A stretch of 64,000 bases of DNA from Tautonia sociabilis (GTDB lineage Bacteria; Planctomycetota; Planctomycetia; Isosphaerales; Isosphaeraceae). The notes beneath the pieces are model-generated. The model saw only the letters and a program-made list of their open reading frames with translations. It searched no databases and was not told where the DNA came from. Shown here in pieces: positions 24,598-34,076 of this stretch (positions within the stretch are counted from its first letter, which is position 1; each line of letters starts with the position of its first letter). The DNA is taken from contig NZ_RYZH01000026.1 in the NCBI RefSeq assembly GCF_003977685.1, forward strand, positions 31,228 to 95,227. Direction: 5' to 3'. A program made the position numbers and the translations under genes.

Positions 24598-25436
24598 GCG
24601 ACGGCGTCCTTCCCCTTCGGGCCCGACAGCTCGAAGATCGCCTGCCAGGCCCATCGCCTCAGCCCCGGGATGCGGAGGATCGCCCCGTCGACCGCGTCGA
24701 GGACGGCCAGCGCGGGGGAGAACAGCCGGGTCGTCCGCAGCGGCAGCGCGGCGATCGAGGCGAGATGAAAGAAACGAATATCGACCCGATCAAACGACTC
24801 GAGGGCCCGGCGGATGTCCTCCACGCGGAGGATGTGGTCGACCTCGAAGGCCGTCCTCAGGTGAGGCGTCCGGCGGCGGTAGGCCATGACGATCGGGTTG
24901 TGCGCCAGGGCCTCGGTGCAGATGATCCGGCCGTTCGGCGTGAGGATCCGGCGCAGCTCGGCGAAGGCGGCGGCCAGATCGAGATGGTGCAGGCAGCCGT
25001 TGACGACGATCACGTCGAAGGAATCGTCGGGGAAGCTGGTGCGTTCGGCGTCCATGACGAGGAATCGGGTGCGGTCGGCCACGCCGGCGGCCTCGGCTTC
25101 CCGGCGGGCGGTCTCGATGGAGACGTCGGAGATGTCGATGCCGACGACGTCCTTGGCCCCCAGGCGGGCCAGCTCGATCGCGTCCTGGCCCAGTCCGCAG
25201 CAGTAGGCCAGCGCCCTCGATCCCGGAGCGTGCCGGGCCATCCAGCGGTTCATGAACGCCTTGCTCGACCGGGCGAGGGCGTAGAACTTCTTGTTCGGGT
25301 AGCGGTCGAGGAAGGACGCGGCGTCCTGCTGGCGGTCCCGCTCGCGACGGTTGTGGAACTCTCGCTCGAGGTCCTTGCGGTCGGGGATCGCGTTGGGGTC
25401 GGCCGGGATCGGGGAGGGGGGCGTGGCGATGCTCAT
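24594..25436 (-). CDS. Class I SAM-dependent methyltransferase
   Basis: A 280-residue methyltransferase with the SAM fold: ALAYCCGLGQDAIELARLGA (motif I), VGIDISDVSIETARREAE (post-I), FDVIVVNGCLHHLD (motif II) and ELRRILTPNGRIICTEAL (motif III). The C-terminal part (about 220-280) is hydrophobic or amphipathic and may associate with the membrane. It is the first gene of the tight MTase-GT4-sugar transferase-reductase run. GAGGAG lies 8 bp before the chosen ATG. A sugar or lipid substrate is likely from context but unproven. Confidence 0.9.
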   Translation of the reverse strand: MSIATPPSPIPADPNAIPDRKDLEREFHNRRERDRQQDAASFLDRYPNKKFYALARSSKAFMNRWMARHAPGSRALAYCCGLGQDAIELARLGAKDVVGIDISDVSIETARREAEAAGVADRTRFLVMDAERTSFPDDSFDVIVVNGCLHHLDLAAAFAELRRILTPNGRIICTEALAHNPIVMAYRRRTPHLRTAFEVDHILRVEDIRRALESFDRVDIRFFHLASIAALPLRTTRLFSPALAVLDAVDGAILRIPGLRRWAWQAIFELSGPKGKDAVA

Positions 25437-25615
25437 CGGGGAGGCTCCTCGCGGGTGGTTCGATGCGGAATGGCTGATGGCGAATGGCAATCGGCGAAAT
25501 CGGGGAGCGTCGCCGTTTTGATGAGATTCGATCGGGTTCGAGGGGTGATCGCGTCGGGCGTTCGACGTCACCGTCCGACCTCCCGATTTCCCGACAACGG
25601 GACCAGGAGCGCCCG

Positions 25616-26572
25616 TCAACCGGCTGAGGGGGCCGGGGAAGGCGAACCGGGCTTGCGGGCGATGTAGTCGAGCCGGCAGCGGGCGAGGTCCTCGGGGTCC
25701 CGGCCCCGGTAGGGGGGGGCGAGGGGAAAGCCGTTGCGGAGGTCGGAGACGGCCCGGGAGTCGACCTCGAAGCGGTGGCGGACCAGGTGGAGCGGGCTCT
25801 CGAGGAAGAGGCGGCGGTAGTCGTCGTCCCGGAGCCGGTTGTGGTAGGCGAAGCGGTTGCCGCCGATCCGACGCCAGGACTCCTCGTCGAAGCGGAGGAA
25901 GTGGACGGTGCTGATCGTCGGGTCGGCGTGGGCGAAGTGGTCGGTCGGGTCGATCCGGTGCGCGGCGACGCCGCCGGGCCGGAGCACTCGGGAGGCCTCT
26001 CGGAGCAGGGCCTCGATCACGACGGGAGGGACGTGCTCCATCACATAGGCGGAGAAGTGCACGTCGATCGAGCCGTCGGCCAGGCCGGTGGCGGCGGCGT
26101 CGGCCGGCGCGTGGTAGGCGATGTTGGCTCGTTTGAGGAAGGCGAGGGGCCGGTCCTGGAGCTGGTCGAGCGTCGCCAGCCGGCGGCGCAGGGCGTCCGG
26201 GTCGACGAGCCCGGCCAGCCGGGACTCGACCAGCTCGGCCCGGTCGGCGATCCAGCCGAGCATGCCGGCGGCGAGCCGGGGGCGGAGGTAGCGGTTCAGG
26301 TCGAACGTCTCGACCCGAGAGGCGCCGGCCAGCCAGAAGAGGACCGGGATGGTGGGGGCGTAGCCGGTGCCGACCTCCATCACGGAGGCCCCCTCGATGG
26401 CGACGCCGGCTTCGGCCAGGCCGGCGATCGTGCGGCAGGCCAGGTCGAGCCGTTCGCCGTAGTCGGGCCGGCGGTGGCGGCCGACCGCCCGCTGGAGGCC
26501 GGCGTAGATGCCGCCGCCTCCCGGAACGGCGTCACAGTAGCGCTGGATCCGGGACTTGATCCGCCAGTTCAT
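25616..26572 (-). CDS. Class I SAM-dependent methyltransferase
   Basis: The 318-residue protein starts MNWRIKSRIQRYCDAVPGGG. It contains ASVMEVGTGYAPTIPVLFWLAGA (SAM site), VETFDLNRYL, and SIDVHFSAYVMEHVPP.VIEALLREASRVLRPGG. This resembles methyltransferases found in polysaccharide gene clusters. It lies 179 bp upstream of the other methyltransferase on the same strand. Likely a glycan-modifying enzyme. Confidence 0.85.
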   Translation of the reverse strand: MNWRIKSRIQRYCDAVPGGGGIYAGLQRAVGRHRRPDYGERLDLACRTIAGLAEAGVAIEGASVMEVGTGYAPTIPVLFWLAGASRVETFDLNRYLRPRLAAGMLGWIADRAELVESRLAGLVDPDALRRRLATLDQLQDRPLAFLKRANIAYHAPADAAATGLADGSIDVHFSAYVMEHVPPVVIEALLREASRVLRPGGVAAHRIDPTDHFAHADPTISTVHFLRFDEESWRRIGGNRFAYHNRLRDDDYRRLFLESPLHLVRHRFEVDSRAVSDLRNGFPLAPPYRGRDPEDLARCRLDYIARKPGSPSPAPSAG

Positions 26573-26700
26573 CGGGCTCCAGCCCTCCTCGTCGAGGCGT
26601 CCGACCTCCAGAGGGGAGTGATTCCTCCGGGCGTCGGCTGATCCCATCCGGCCCTCGGTGGGGGCGGCCTCCCGATCGGCGAGATCGCCCCGACCGGACC

Positions 26701-29385
26701 CTACAACACGTCCCCGGCCGGGGCGACCCGATCGCCGGCAGCGGCGGCGGGCGTGTCGGCCCGGGTGAAGTCGCCCCGGGCGATCCGGTCGGCCACCTGC
26801 TCGATGGCTCGGCGGAGCACGGGGTCGCCGGGGTGGTAGCTCAGGCCGACCTGGGCCTGGCGGCGGGCCTCGTCGAGTTCGCCGCGGGTGATCAGCACGT
26901 CGACCAGCGTCCTCCTGCGGTCGAGCCGGCCGGGCTCCAGCACCAGCGACCGGGCCAGGGATCGCGACGCCTCTTCGGTTCGGCCGAGCCCGGCCCAGGC
27001 CTCGGCCTCCAGCGCGAGCCGATCGGCCGGCGCGATCCGGTCGTCCTTCGGGAGCCACTGCGCGGCGGCCCGGAGGAAGCGGTCTCGGGAGGCCGGGTCG
27101 CCCCCCTCGGCGAACAGCAGGCCGGCGAACCGAAGGGCGGTGCGGCCGTCGCCGGGGGGGACGACCTCGTCGAGGATCTCGTCGGGGGAGAGCAGGGCGG
27201 CGGCGGCGAGGGCGACCGGCTCCCACGCCTCGGGGTCGATCGACAGCAGCCGGCGCCAGCGTCGGGAGGCGACCCGGGCGTCTCCCTGGTGGGCGGCCAG
27301 TCGGGCGAGCCGGCCGAGCAGGTCGGTGTCGGCGCCGGCGAGCCGCTCGGCCCGGGAGGCGAGCGTCCGGCCGCCGTCCCCGCCGACAAGCAGGTAGTCC
27401 AGGCCCGCCAGGCCGCCGTGAGCCTCGGCCAGTCTCGGGGCGCAGCGCAGCGCCTCTAGGAAGGACCGGGCGGCGGGGACGAGGTGGTTCCGCACCGGCT
27501 CGTGTTCGATCGGATCGCCGAAGCCTCCGGCGCCGTCCTCGGGGTCGGCGTGGGCCATCGCGTGGACCCAGAGCGGGTCGGCGAGGATCTCGACCCCCTC
27601 GAGCTTCCCTCCGGCGACGGCCTGGATCCAGTCGATCGCCTGGCAGCGGTAGAGCCCCAGCTCGACCCGGGCCAACAGCAGGTGGCCGGCGGCCCAGTCG
27701 GGGCGTCGAGCCAGGGCCCGGCGGAGGGCGTCCCGGGCTCGGGAGAGGTCGTCGGCCGGCAGCTCGGGAGGGATCACGCCGTCGAGCCGGGTGACGTGCT
27801 CGACCAGCGGCAGGCCCGACCTGGCCATCGCCGACTCGGCCCGGACCCGCTCCCAGCCGTGGCCGAGCAGCGCCAGGCCGATCGCCCCGGCCGCTCCCGC
27901 CGCCGCCAGCCGGGCCACCGGGCCCGGGATGGCGAACGGGAGGGAGCACCGGCGGCCGGCGGGGGCGGGGGCCGGGGCCGGTCTCGAGGCCAGGCCGAGC
28001 CTCGCCAGGTGCCCGCAGAGGGCCAGGGCCGCGATCGAGAGGCCGGGAATGTGCGGGCTGAAGTCGCCGAGGCAGTGAACCAGCAGCGCGACCAGGCCGA
28101 AGAGGCCGCCGAGGACCATCGCCGACGCCCCTTCCGGCGACGACCGCTCCGATCGCCACGCCCTCAGGCCGAGCCTCACCACCGAGCCGACCAGCAGCAT
28201 CGCCAGGCCGAGGCCAACGAGGCCCCCCTCGACGAGCACGTCCAGATACTCGTTCTCGGCCCGGCGGAAGACGAGGCCGAGGTCGCGGTCGAGCCGAGGG
28301 GCGACGGCCAGCTCAAAGGCGCCGAAGCCGTGGCCCAGCACCGGGGCCGATCGCCAGGAGTCGGCGGCCGCCCGCCAGAGGTCGAGCCGGACGGAGTAGC
28401 CGGAGGCGCCGGCGTCGAGGATCGAGGCCAGCCGCACCAGCGGAGACGACGACCCCAGGGCCGCCAGCATCACGACCACCAGGCCCGCCAGGCCCACCAG
28501 GCTGAACCAGGCGCGTCGGCCCAGTCCCCGGGAGCGGGCCAGCAGCAGGGCCGTCGCGGCGATCATGCCGACGAACGCTCCCCGGGACTGCGAGGCGACC
28601 ACCCCGAAGGCGATCAGCCCCGCCGCGTAGGCCCATCCCGGGCGGATCCCCCGGGATCGGCCGATCGTCGAAGCCGAGCCGGTCAGCATCAGGCCGATCG
28701 CCAGCCCGAGCCCCAGGTTCAGCCAGGCCGCCAGCGGCCCGTGAGAGACGAACGGGCCTCCGGTGTACCAGCCGTGGCTCTCGGGCATGGGGGAAGGGCG
28801 GACCCAGAAGATCTTGCCGTTCCAGGTGAGGGCCTGGACGAGAGCGAAGCCGGCCAGGGCCGCGGCGTTGACGGCCACCACGGCGCCGAACCGCCGGTAG
28901 GTCGCCGAGCCGCCGCCAAGGCCCAGCACCGCCTGGAGCAGCAGCCAGGCCGCCAGCAGCCGGCAGGCGACGTCCCGGGTCGCCTCCGGGTTCCGGCTGA
29001 TCGTCGCCGGCGCCGGGGAGACGGCCGGGGAGTCGTCCCCCAGCACCCGGACGGGCCCGTCCGGCAGCAGCTCGGCGCGGTCTTCGGCCGCCGGGGGGGA
29101 GACGCGACGGAGCACGTCCTCGGGCATCGGGGCCGCCTGGGCCGCCGCCAGCGCGGCCAGGCCGAGCAGCGCCAGGCTCGGCGCGCAGCACAGTCGGCGG
29201 CGCCAGCCCTCGCGACGGGCCCCGATCGCCGAGAGCACCGCGGCCGTCGCGGCGGCGGCGTAGAGCAGCCATTCCGCCCAGGCTTCCACGGATCCGAACG
29301 CCCAGGGGGCCAGCGCGACCGAGGCCAGCACCACGCCCTCAGCGGCGCGGTCGGCCATCGGCCGACGATCGAGGGGATCGCTCAT
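26701..29385 (-). CDS. O-antigen ligase / polymerase family membrane protein with TPR-like tail
   Basis: The 894-residue protein has 10 or more hydrophobic segments in residues 15-470. The O-antigen ligase (Wzy_C) signature region is ARPGWAYAAG-like followed by VVASQSRGAFVGM and, later, VLGHGFGAFELAV and AENEYLDVLVEGG. The C-terminal 320 residues form helical, TPR-like repeats (LARVELGLYRCQ, AWAGLGRTEEASRSLARSL, GELDEARRQAQVGLSYHP). Such proteins polymerise or ligate lipid-linked glycans at the periplasmic face. It fits the surrounding polysaccharide locus; polymerase versus ligase cannot be decided. Confidence 0.88.
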   Translation of the reverse strand: MSDPLDRRPMADRAAEGVVLASVALAPWAFGSVEAWAEWLLYAAAATAAVLSAIGARREGWRRRLCCAPSLALLGLAALAAAQAAPMPEDVLRRVSPPAAEDRAELLPDGPVRVLGDDSPAVSPAPATISRNPEATRDVACRLLAAWLLLQAVLGLGGGSATYRRFGAVVAVNAAALAGFALVQALTWNGKIFWVRPSPMPESHGWYTGGPFVSHGPLAAWLNLGLGLAIGLMLTGSASTIGRSRGIRPGWAYAAGLIAFGVVASQSRGAFVGMIAATALLLARSRGLGRRAWFSLVGLAGLVVVMLAALGSSSPLVRLASILDAGASGYSVRLDLWRAAADSWRSAPVLGHGFGAFELAVAPRLDRDLGLVFRRAENEYLDVLVEGGLVGLGLAMLLVGSVVRLGLRAWRSERSSPEGASAMVLGGLFGLVALLVHCLGDFSPHIPGLSIAALALCGHLARLGLASRPAPAPAPAGRRCSLPFAIPGPVARLAAAGAAGAIGLALLGHGWERVRAESAMARSGLPLVEHVTRLDGVIPPELPADDLSRARDALRRALARRPDWAAGHLLLARVELGLYRCQAIDWIQAVAGGKLEGVEILADPLWVHAMAHADPEDGAGGFGDPIEHEPVRNHLVPAARSFLEALRCAPRLAEAHGGLAGLDYLLVGGDGGRTLASRAERLAGADTDLLGRLARLAAHQGDARVASRRWRRLLSIDPEAWEPVALAAAALLSPDEILDEVVPPGDGRTALRFAGLLFAEGGDPASRDRFLRAAAQWLPKDDRIAPADRLALEAEAWAGLGRTEEASRSLARSLVLEPGRLDRRRTLVDVLITRGELDEARRQAQVGLSYHPGDPVLRRAIEQVADRIARGDFTRADTPAAAAGDRVAPAGDVL

Positions 29386-29658
29386 CGGCTCAGACTCTCC
29401 TTGATCGAGCGCGTTGGGGGTGATGGCCGGCGGCGGGGCCCGGCCGGCGAGTGTCTCCGACCCGAGGCCGGGGAACCCCGGCGATCAGGACGAAGGAGGC
29501 CCCGCGCCGAGGACGGCCGCCGGCCTTGACGGAGAACCCGTCGCGGCGGGGAACGGCGATCGCCGGATCGGCGAGGGGCGGGCGATGCGGTCGGGTTTGC
29601 GGACAGGCCGCGACGCCCGGCTCTCCGGTCGTTGCGGCCGGGCCGGGCCGGGCTCGGC

Positions 29659-30186
29659 TCAGGCGCCGGGGAAGGGGATGGGCGTCAGCAGCTGGGCGGG
29701 CGTGGCGGTGACCACGGCCGTCACTCGAGGCCCCTGGGCCGCCTGAAGCTGGGCCAACCGGATGAGCCGGGCGTCGGTCGGCGCCAACTCGGAGAGATTG
29801 GCCAGCAGGCTGGCGATTCGGGACTGACCGGTCAGCAGCCGGACGTTGCCCAGCTGGGTCTGGAACTGGAAGCGGGCGAGCTGCTGCCGGGCCTGGTTGA
29901 AGAGCGACATCACCTGGCGAGCCTGCCGCAGGCTGCTGGGGATCCGCTGGGTGATGCTGTCGATCCGGGAGACGAACGCCTGCTCCTGGGCCAGCCGGCG
30001 CTCCTGGATGCGAAGCTGGTTCGTCTCGGCGTTGAGCAGAAACTGGACAAACTGAAGCTGCCGCTGCAGCTGGGCGGTCCCGGTGCCGGGGGTCTGGGCC
30101 TGAGCCTGGGCGGACTGCCCGGGGATCAGGCCGATCCCCGAGGTCATCACGATCAGGGCAAGGAACTTGGCGAATCGGCGATGCAT
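29659..30186 (-). CDS. Small secreted helical protein, unknown function
   Basis: The 175-residue product has a clear signal peptide (RRFAKFLALIVMTSGIGLIP, cleavage after AQA). A Gln-rich, largely helical mature region follows (LQRQLQFVQFLLNAETNQLRIQERRLAQEQ), then a Pro-containing tail. It probably forms a coiled coil in the periplasm. I do not recognise the family. It is divergent from the dehydratase gene at 30457. The start was chosen at the first Met of the signal peptide. Confidence 0.75.
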   Translation of the reverse strand: MHRRFAKFLALIVMTSGIGLIPGQSAQAQAQTPGTGTAQLQRQLQFVQFLLNAETNQLRIQERRLAQEQAFVSRIDSITQRIPSSLRQARQVMSLFNQARQQLARFQFQTQLGNVRLLTGQSRIASLLANLSELAPTDARLIRLAQLQAAQGPRVTAVVTATPAQLLTPIPFPGA

Positions 30187-30315
30187 GTGTGGTTTGCCTC
30201 CGTGGGTGGGTCCCTGAGGAAGATCCGGTCGGAGAATCTCCCGCCGGGAGCTTAGGCCCCGATTCGGAGAAATGCGCACTCCAAGCGTCCTGAGAGCGTC
30301 CGCGGGACGGGAAAG

Positions 30316-30344
30316 TTGACATTCACACCTTCTCATCCTAGGGA
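30316..30344 (+). promoter_or_regulatory. Possible sigma-70-type promoter for the dehydratase gene
   Basis: A perfect TTGACA (30316-30321) is followed after 17 bp by TAGGGA (30339-30344). The -10 is poor, so the call rests mainly on the -35 and position. Confidence 0.35.
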
Positions 30345-30456
30345 CCTTCGAGGGGAGCGCGCGGCTCCCGGCCCCGGAGCGACGAGGCAGGCGGGCCGGG
30401 CCAGGCCGGCGGGAGACTCCCAGGGACGACCGGATGACCGACCGGAGGATGAGCCA

Positions 30457-32430
30457 GTGAGCATCGCAGACGACCGGCTGGTGGCGGCCAGCCCGGTGGG
30501 ACGGGCGGCCCGGGCCGAGGCCCGCATCTTGGTCCGCGCCCGAAGCGCGGCCGGCTCCCCGATGCTGAGGGCCGCCGCCGTGCTGTCGGCGCACGCCGCC
30601 GCCTTCGCGGTGATCTACGTCTTGGCGTTCGCCCTGCGGTTCGACGGCCGGGTGCCGGCCGTGGTCGCCGCCTCGGCCCGGGCGACGCTGCCCCTGGTCG
30701 TTGGGCTGAAGCTGCTGGCCGTCCTGGCCACGGGCACCTACCGAGGCTGGTGGCGGACGCCGGCGCTGGCGGACCTGGTCGCCCTGGTCGAATGCGCCGG
30801 CCTCGGCTCGCTGGCCGCGGCGATCGCCCTGCTGCTGCCCTCCCTCGGGGGGCCGAGGGTCCCCCGATCGGTCCTGGTCATCGACGGCCTGGGGACTGTG
30901 GGGCTGCTCTGCGGGGCGAGGGTGGCTCTTCGGATGGCCCGGGAGCGGTACTATCCGCTGTTGACGCCGGGCCGGGGGACCCGGGCGCTGGTCGTCGGCG
31001 CCGGAGAGGCCGGGGCGGCGCTGGTGCGGGCGGTGCAGGGCCGGCCGGAGCTGGGCCTGCGCGTGGTCGGAATCGTCGACGACGAGCCGAGGGCGGCCGG
31101 AAGGGTCGTGGCCGGAGTTCGGGTGCTCGGCGGCACCGACCGCCTCGAGGCGCTGGCCTCCCGGCGCCGGGCCGAGGTGGTGCTCATCCCCACGCCCTCG
31201 GTTCCCCCCAGACAGGTCCGGGAGCTGGTCGACGGCTGCAACGCCGCCGGCCTGCGGGCTCAGGTGGTGCCCGGGGTCGACGCCCTGCTCTCGGGGAGGG
31301 TGAGCGTCCGGCCGAGGGACGTGGCCATCGAGGACCTGCTGGGGCGAGAGCCGGTGCGGTTCGTCGGCGCCTCGGTCGGCCGCTTCCTCTCGGGCAAGGG
31401 GGTGCTGGTCACGGGGGCGGCCGGCAGCATCGGCTCGGAAATCTGCCGGCAGGCGCTGGCCTTCGGCCCCAGGAGGATCGTCCTGCTGGACACGAACGAG
31501 AACGGCCTGTTCTACCTCGAGCGCGAGCTCAGAGGGCTGGCCCCCGGGACGGTCATCGTGCCGGTGGTCGCCAGCGTCCGAGACGCCTGCCGGCTGCGTT
31601 TGGTCCTCGACGAGCACCGGCCCGAGGTCGTCTTCCACGCCGCGGCCCACAAACACGTGCCGATGATGGAGGCCAACCCCGCGGCGGCGGTGGCCAACAA
31701 CGTGCTCGGCACGAGAACGGTCGTCGACGAGGCGATCCGGGCCGGCGTCGAGGCGATGGTCCTGATCTCGACCGACAAGGCCGTCAACCCGACGAGCGTG
31801 ATGGGGGCGACCAAGCGGCTGGCCGAGCTGTACGTCCAATCCCGGGCCTCCCGGTCGGGGACGAGGCTGGTGGCCGTGCGGTTCGGCAACGTGCTGGGGT
31901 CCAACGGCAGCGTCGTGCCCACCTTCCAGGAGCAGATCCGGCGGGGGGGACCGGTCACGGTGACGCATCCGGAGATGACCCGCTATTTCATGACCATCCC
32001 CGAGGCCTCGCAGTTGGTCCTCCAGGCCGGCGCCCTCGGCCGGGGGGGAGAGATCTTCGTGCTCGACATGGGCCGGCCGGTTCGGATCGTCGACCTCGCC
32101 CGGGACCTGATCCGCCTGTCGGGCCTCTCCGACGGCGACATCGAGATCGCCTACACCGGGCTCCGCCCCGGCGAGAAGCTGTTCGAGGAGCTGCACGGCC
32201 CCGGCGAGCCGCTCGACGCCACGAGGCACCCGAAGATCTTCGTCGCCCGCTCCGCTCCCCCCGACCCGGAGGCCGTTTCCGCGACGATCGACCGGCTCGC
32301 CAGCCAGCTCGATCACCCCCCCGAGGCCGTCGTCTCCGCCCTCGCCGCCGCCCTCCCCGAGTTCCGCCCCCGCCCCGCTCGACCCTCCCCCCGGGAGCCG
32401 AGCCCGGCCGTGATGGCCCTGACCGCCTGA
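30457..32430 (+). CDS. Membrane nucleoside-diphosphate-sugar 4,6-dehydratase (WbpM/PglF/CapD family)
   Basis: A 657-residue protein with four hydrophobic N-terminal segments (about 30-140). A first Rossmann-like domain (LVVGAGEAGAALVRA) is followed by a SDR-type catalytic domain starting VTGAAGSIGSEICRQ (about 318). TDKAVNPTSVMGATKR contains the Met-x3-Lys that replaces Tyr-x3-Lys in this group. FGNVLGSNGSVVP and TGLRPGEKLFEEL follow. These enzymes convert UDP-GlcNAc to the 4-keto-6-deoxy sugar for surface glycans. The GTG start was chosen because GGAGG lies 8 bp upstream. Confidence 0.94.
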   Translation: MSIADDRLVAASPVGRAARAEARILVRARSAAGSPMLRAAAVLSAHAAAFAVIYVLAFALRFDGRVPAVVAASARATLPLVVGLKLLAVLATGTYRGWWRTPALADLVALVECAGLGSLAAAIALLLPSLGGPRVPRSVLVIDGLGTVGLLCGARVALRMARERYYPLLTPGRGTRALVVGAGEAGAALVRAVQGRPELGLRVVGIVDDEPRAAGRVVAGVRVLGGTDRLEALASRRRAEVVLIPTPSVPPRQVRELVDGCNAAGLRAQVVPGVDALLSGRVSVRPRDVAIEDLLGREPVRFVGASVGRFLSGKGVLVTGAAGSIGSEICRQALAFGPRRIVLLDTNENGLFYLERELRGLAPGTVIVPVVASVRDACRLRLVLDEHRPEVVFHAAAHKHVPMMEANPAAAVANNVLGTRTVVDEAIRAGVEAMVLISTDKAVNPTSVMGATKRLAELYVQSRASRSGTRLVAVRFGNVLGSNGSVVPTFQEQIRRGGPVTVTHPEMTRYFMTIPEASQLVLQAGALGRGGEIFVLDMGRPVRIVDLARDLIRLSGLSDGDIEIAYTGLRPGEKLFEELHGPGEPLDATRHPKIFVARSAPPDPEAVSATIDRLASQLDHPPEAVVSALAAALPEFRPRPARPSPREPSPAVMALTA

Positions 32431-32815
32431 GCACGGCGGAGAGAGGAGGCCGGCCGCCTCCTCCCTCGGCACGCAAGGGCTGATGCCGGTTGGACCTTCG
32501 CCGTCGATCGGGGCCGGGAAACCCAGGGGGCGAGTCGCCCCCGAGCCCGGAAGGCTTCCGATGCCGATGGCGCCGAACCCTCGGCCCGCCCGAGGCCCCG
32601 AGAGGCCCCGAGAGACCCCAAGACGCGCCTGCCACCGCGTCGCTCCTCGATGGCCCGTCCTCGGCCGGCCGCCTTCCGCCCCGGCTCCAGGCGATCGCTC
32701 CTCGGCCGATTTCCCCGAGAGGCGCTTTATGGTCGTCGGAGAGGGCCCGGCTCGAGGCCCCGTCGGAGAGGCCGGCAGCACCGGGGCCGGACAACGCACC
32801 TGGGAGGGAACGTCG
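32431..32815. other. Intergenic region
   Basis: A 385-bp gap between the dehydratase and FkbM genes, both rightward. It contains GAGGCCCCGAGAG-type short repeats near 32595-32620 and a Shine-Dalgarno (GGGAGGG) before the FkbM start. No gene is recognised. Confidence 0.5.
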
Positions 32816-33802
32816 ATGCGAGGATCACCGTCGGCCGGAGTCGCGGCACCCCGGGGGAACGGGCCAGGGGGGGCCCGGCCGAGGAGGCCGGTCACCTCCC
32901 GGGTCAAGTCGGCGCTGCGAGGGGTGCTGCCCGGCCCGGCGCTGGGGGCGATCGCCGAGCTTTACATCCGGAATGCGCACCGGGCGAGCCTCGCCAGCGG
33001 GGCCGACTCCCCCGCTCCGGCCGACGAGTACTGGCGGGCCCGGATCGACGATGTGATCTCCTGCCCCGACAACGCCGCCATCCCCCGGGTTCCCGGCTCG
33101 GGGACGCTCGACCACGGCGTCCTGACCATGCACAACGGCCTGAAGGTCTACGGCCGAAGCTACTACGGCCCCGGGAACATGGGCCTGGTGATGGCCAACC
33201 GGGGCGTGCACGAGCCGCAGGAGGAGCGCGTCTTCGCCGAGGTCCTCCGCCACGTCGAGCCCGCCGGCGCCATGCTCGAACTGGGAGCCTACTGGGGCTT
33301 TTACTCGCTCTGGTTCCACAAGGAGGTGCCGCAGGCCCGCTGCTTCCTCGTCGAGCCGGATCCGACCTACCTCGCCTGCGGCCGGGCGAACTTCCGGCTC
33401 AACGGCGCTCGAGCCGACTTCACCAACGCCCTGGTCGGCCCCAAGCCGGCCGGCGGCCCGGTGCCGGTCGTGACCGTCGACGCCTTCTGCGATTGCAAGG
33501 GGATCGACCGCCTGGCCGTCCTCCACGCCGACATCCAGGGGGCCGAGCGCGACATGCTCGACGGCGCCGATCGCATGCTTCGATCGGGCCGGGTTGATTA
33601 CGTCTTCATCTCGACCCATTCGGCCGAGCTGCATCGCGACTGCCTCGATCGGCTGCGGTCGCTCGGCTTCGCCATCCTCGCCTCGGCCGACCTGCACGAG
33701 TCGTACTCCGTCGACGGCCTCATCGCCGCCCGACGCCCCGGCCTTTTTCGGCCGGATCCGGTGCCGATCTCGCGGAAGGGAATCGCTCCGGCAGAGGGCT
33801 GA
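32816..33802 (+). CDS. FkbM family methyltransferase
   Basis: The 328-residue protein has an N-terminal basic region, then HNGLKVYGRSYYGPGNMG. A FkbM-type SAM domain follows: AGAMLELGAYWGFYSLWFHK, CFLVEPDPTYLACGRANFRLNG, VPVVTVDAFCD, and LHADIQGAERDMLDGA where relatives have KIDVEGAE. FkbM enzymes O-methylate sugars or polyketides and are frequent in polysaccharide loci. The ATG at 32816 was preferred to an upstream open frame because of GGGAGGG at 7-bp spacing and low-complexity sequence before it. Confidence 0.9.
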   Translation: MRGSPSAGVAAPRGNGPGGARPRRPVTSRVKSALRGVLPGPALGAIAELYIRNAHRASLASGADSPAPADEYWRARIDDVISCPDNAAIPRVPGSGTLDHGVLTMHNGLKVYGRSYYGPGNMGLVMANRGVHEPQEERVFAEVLRHVEPAGAMLELGAYWGFYSLWFHKEVPQARCFLVEPDPTYLACGRANFRLNGARADFTNALVGPKPAGGPVPVVTVDAFCDCKGIDRLAVLHADIQGAERDMLDGADRMLRSGRVDYVFISTHSAELHRDCLDRLRSLGFAILASADLHESYSVDGLIAARRPGLFRPDPVPISRKGIAPAEG

Positions 33803-34076
33803 TGCCCGTCGGCCGATGGCCGACGCCGGAGGGCCGATCGACCAGGCCCGGGGAACCGGGGCCGACGATCGGCCAAGGACGGGAGCCTGCCTCCGGCCCG
33901 AGACGAATCGACGCCCGGCGACTCCCCGGCGACCGGCCCGGCCCTTTTCCTTCCGACCGCCCTCCTGCTTCCGAGGAGGCCCGCCACGCGATCCCTCGTT
34001 TTCCCTCCCCCTGCCGAGATCGTCGGGGGAAGGCCGACACGACGACCCCGGAGGAGCCCGTCGGGGCGAATGACCG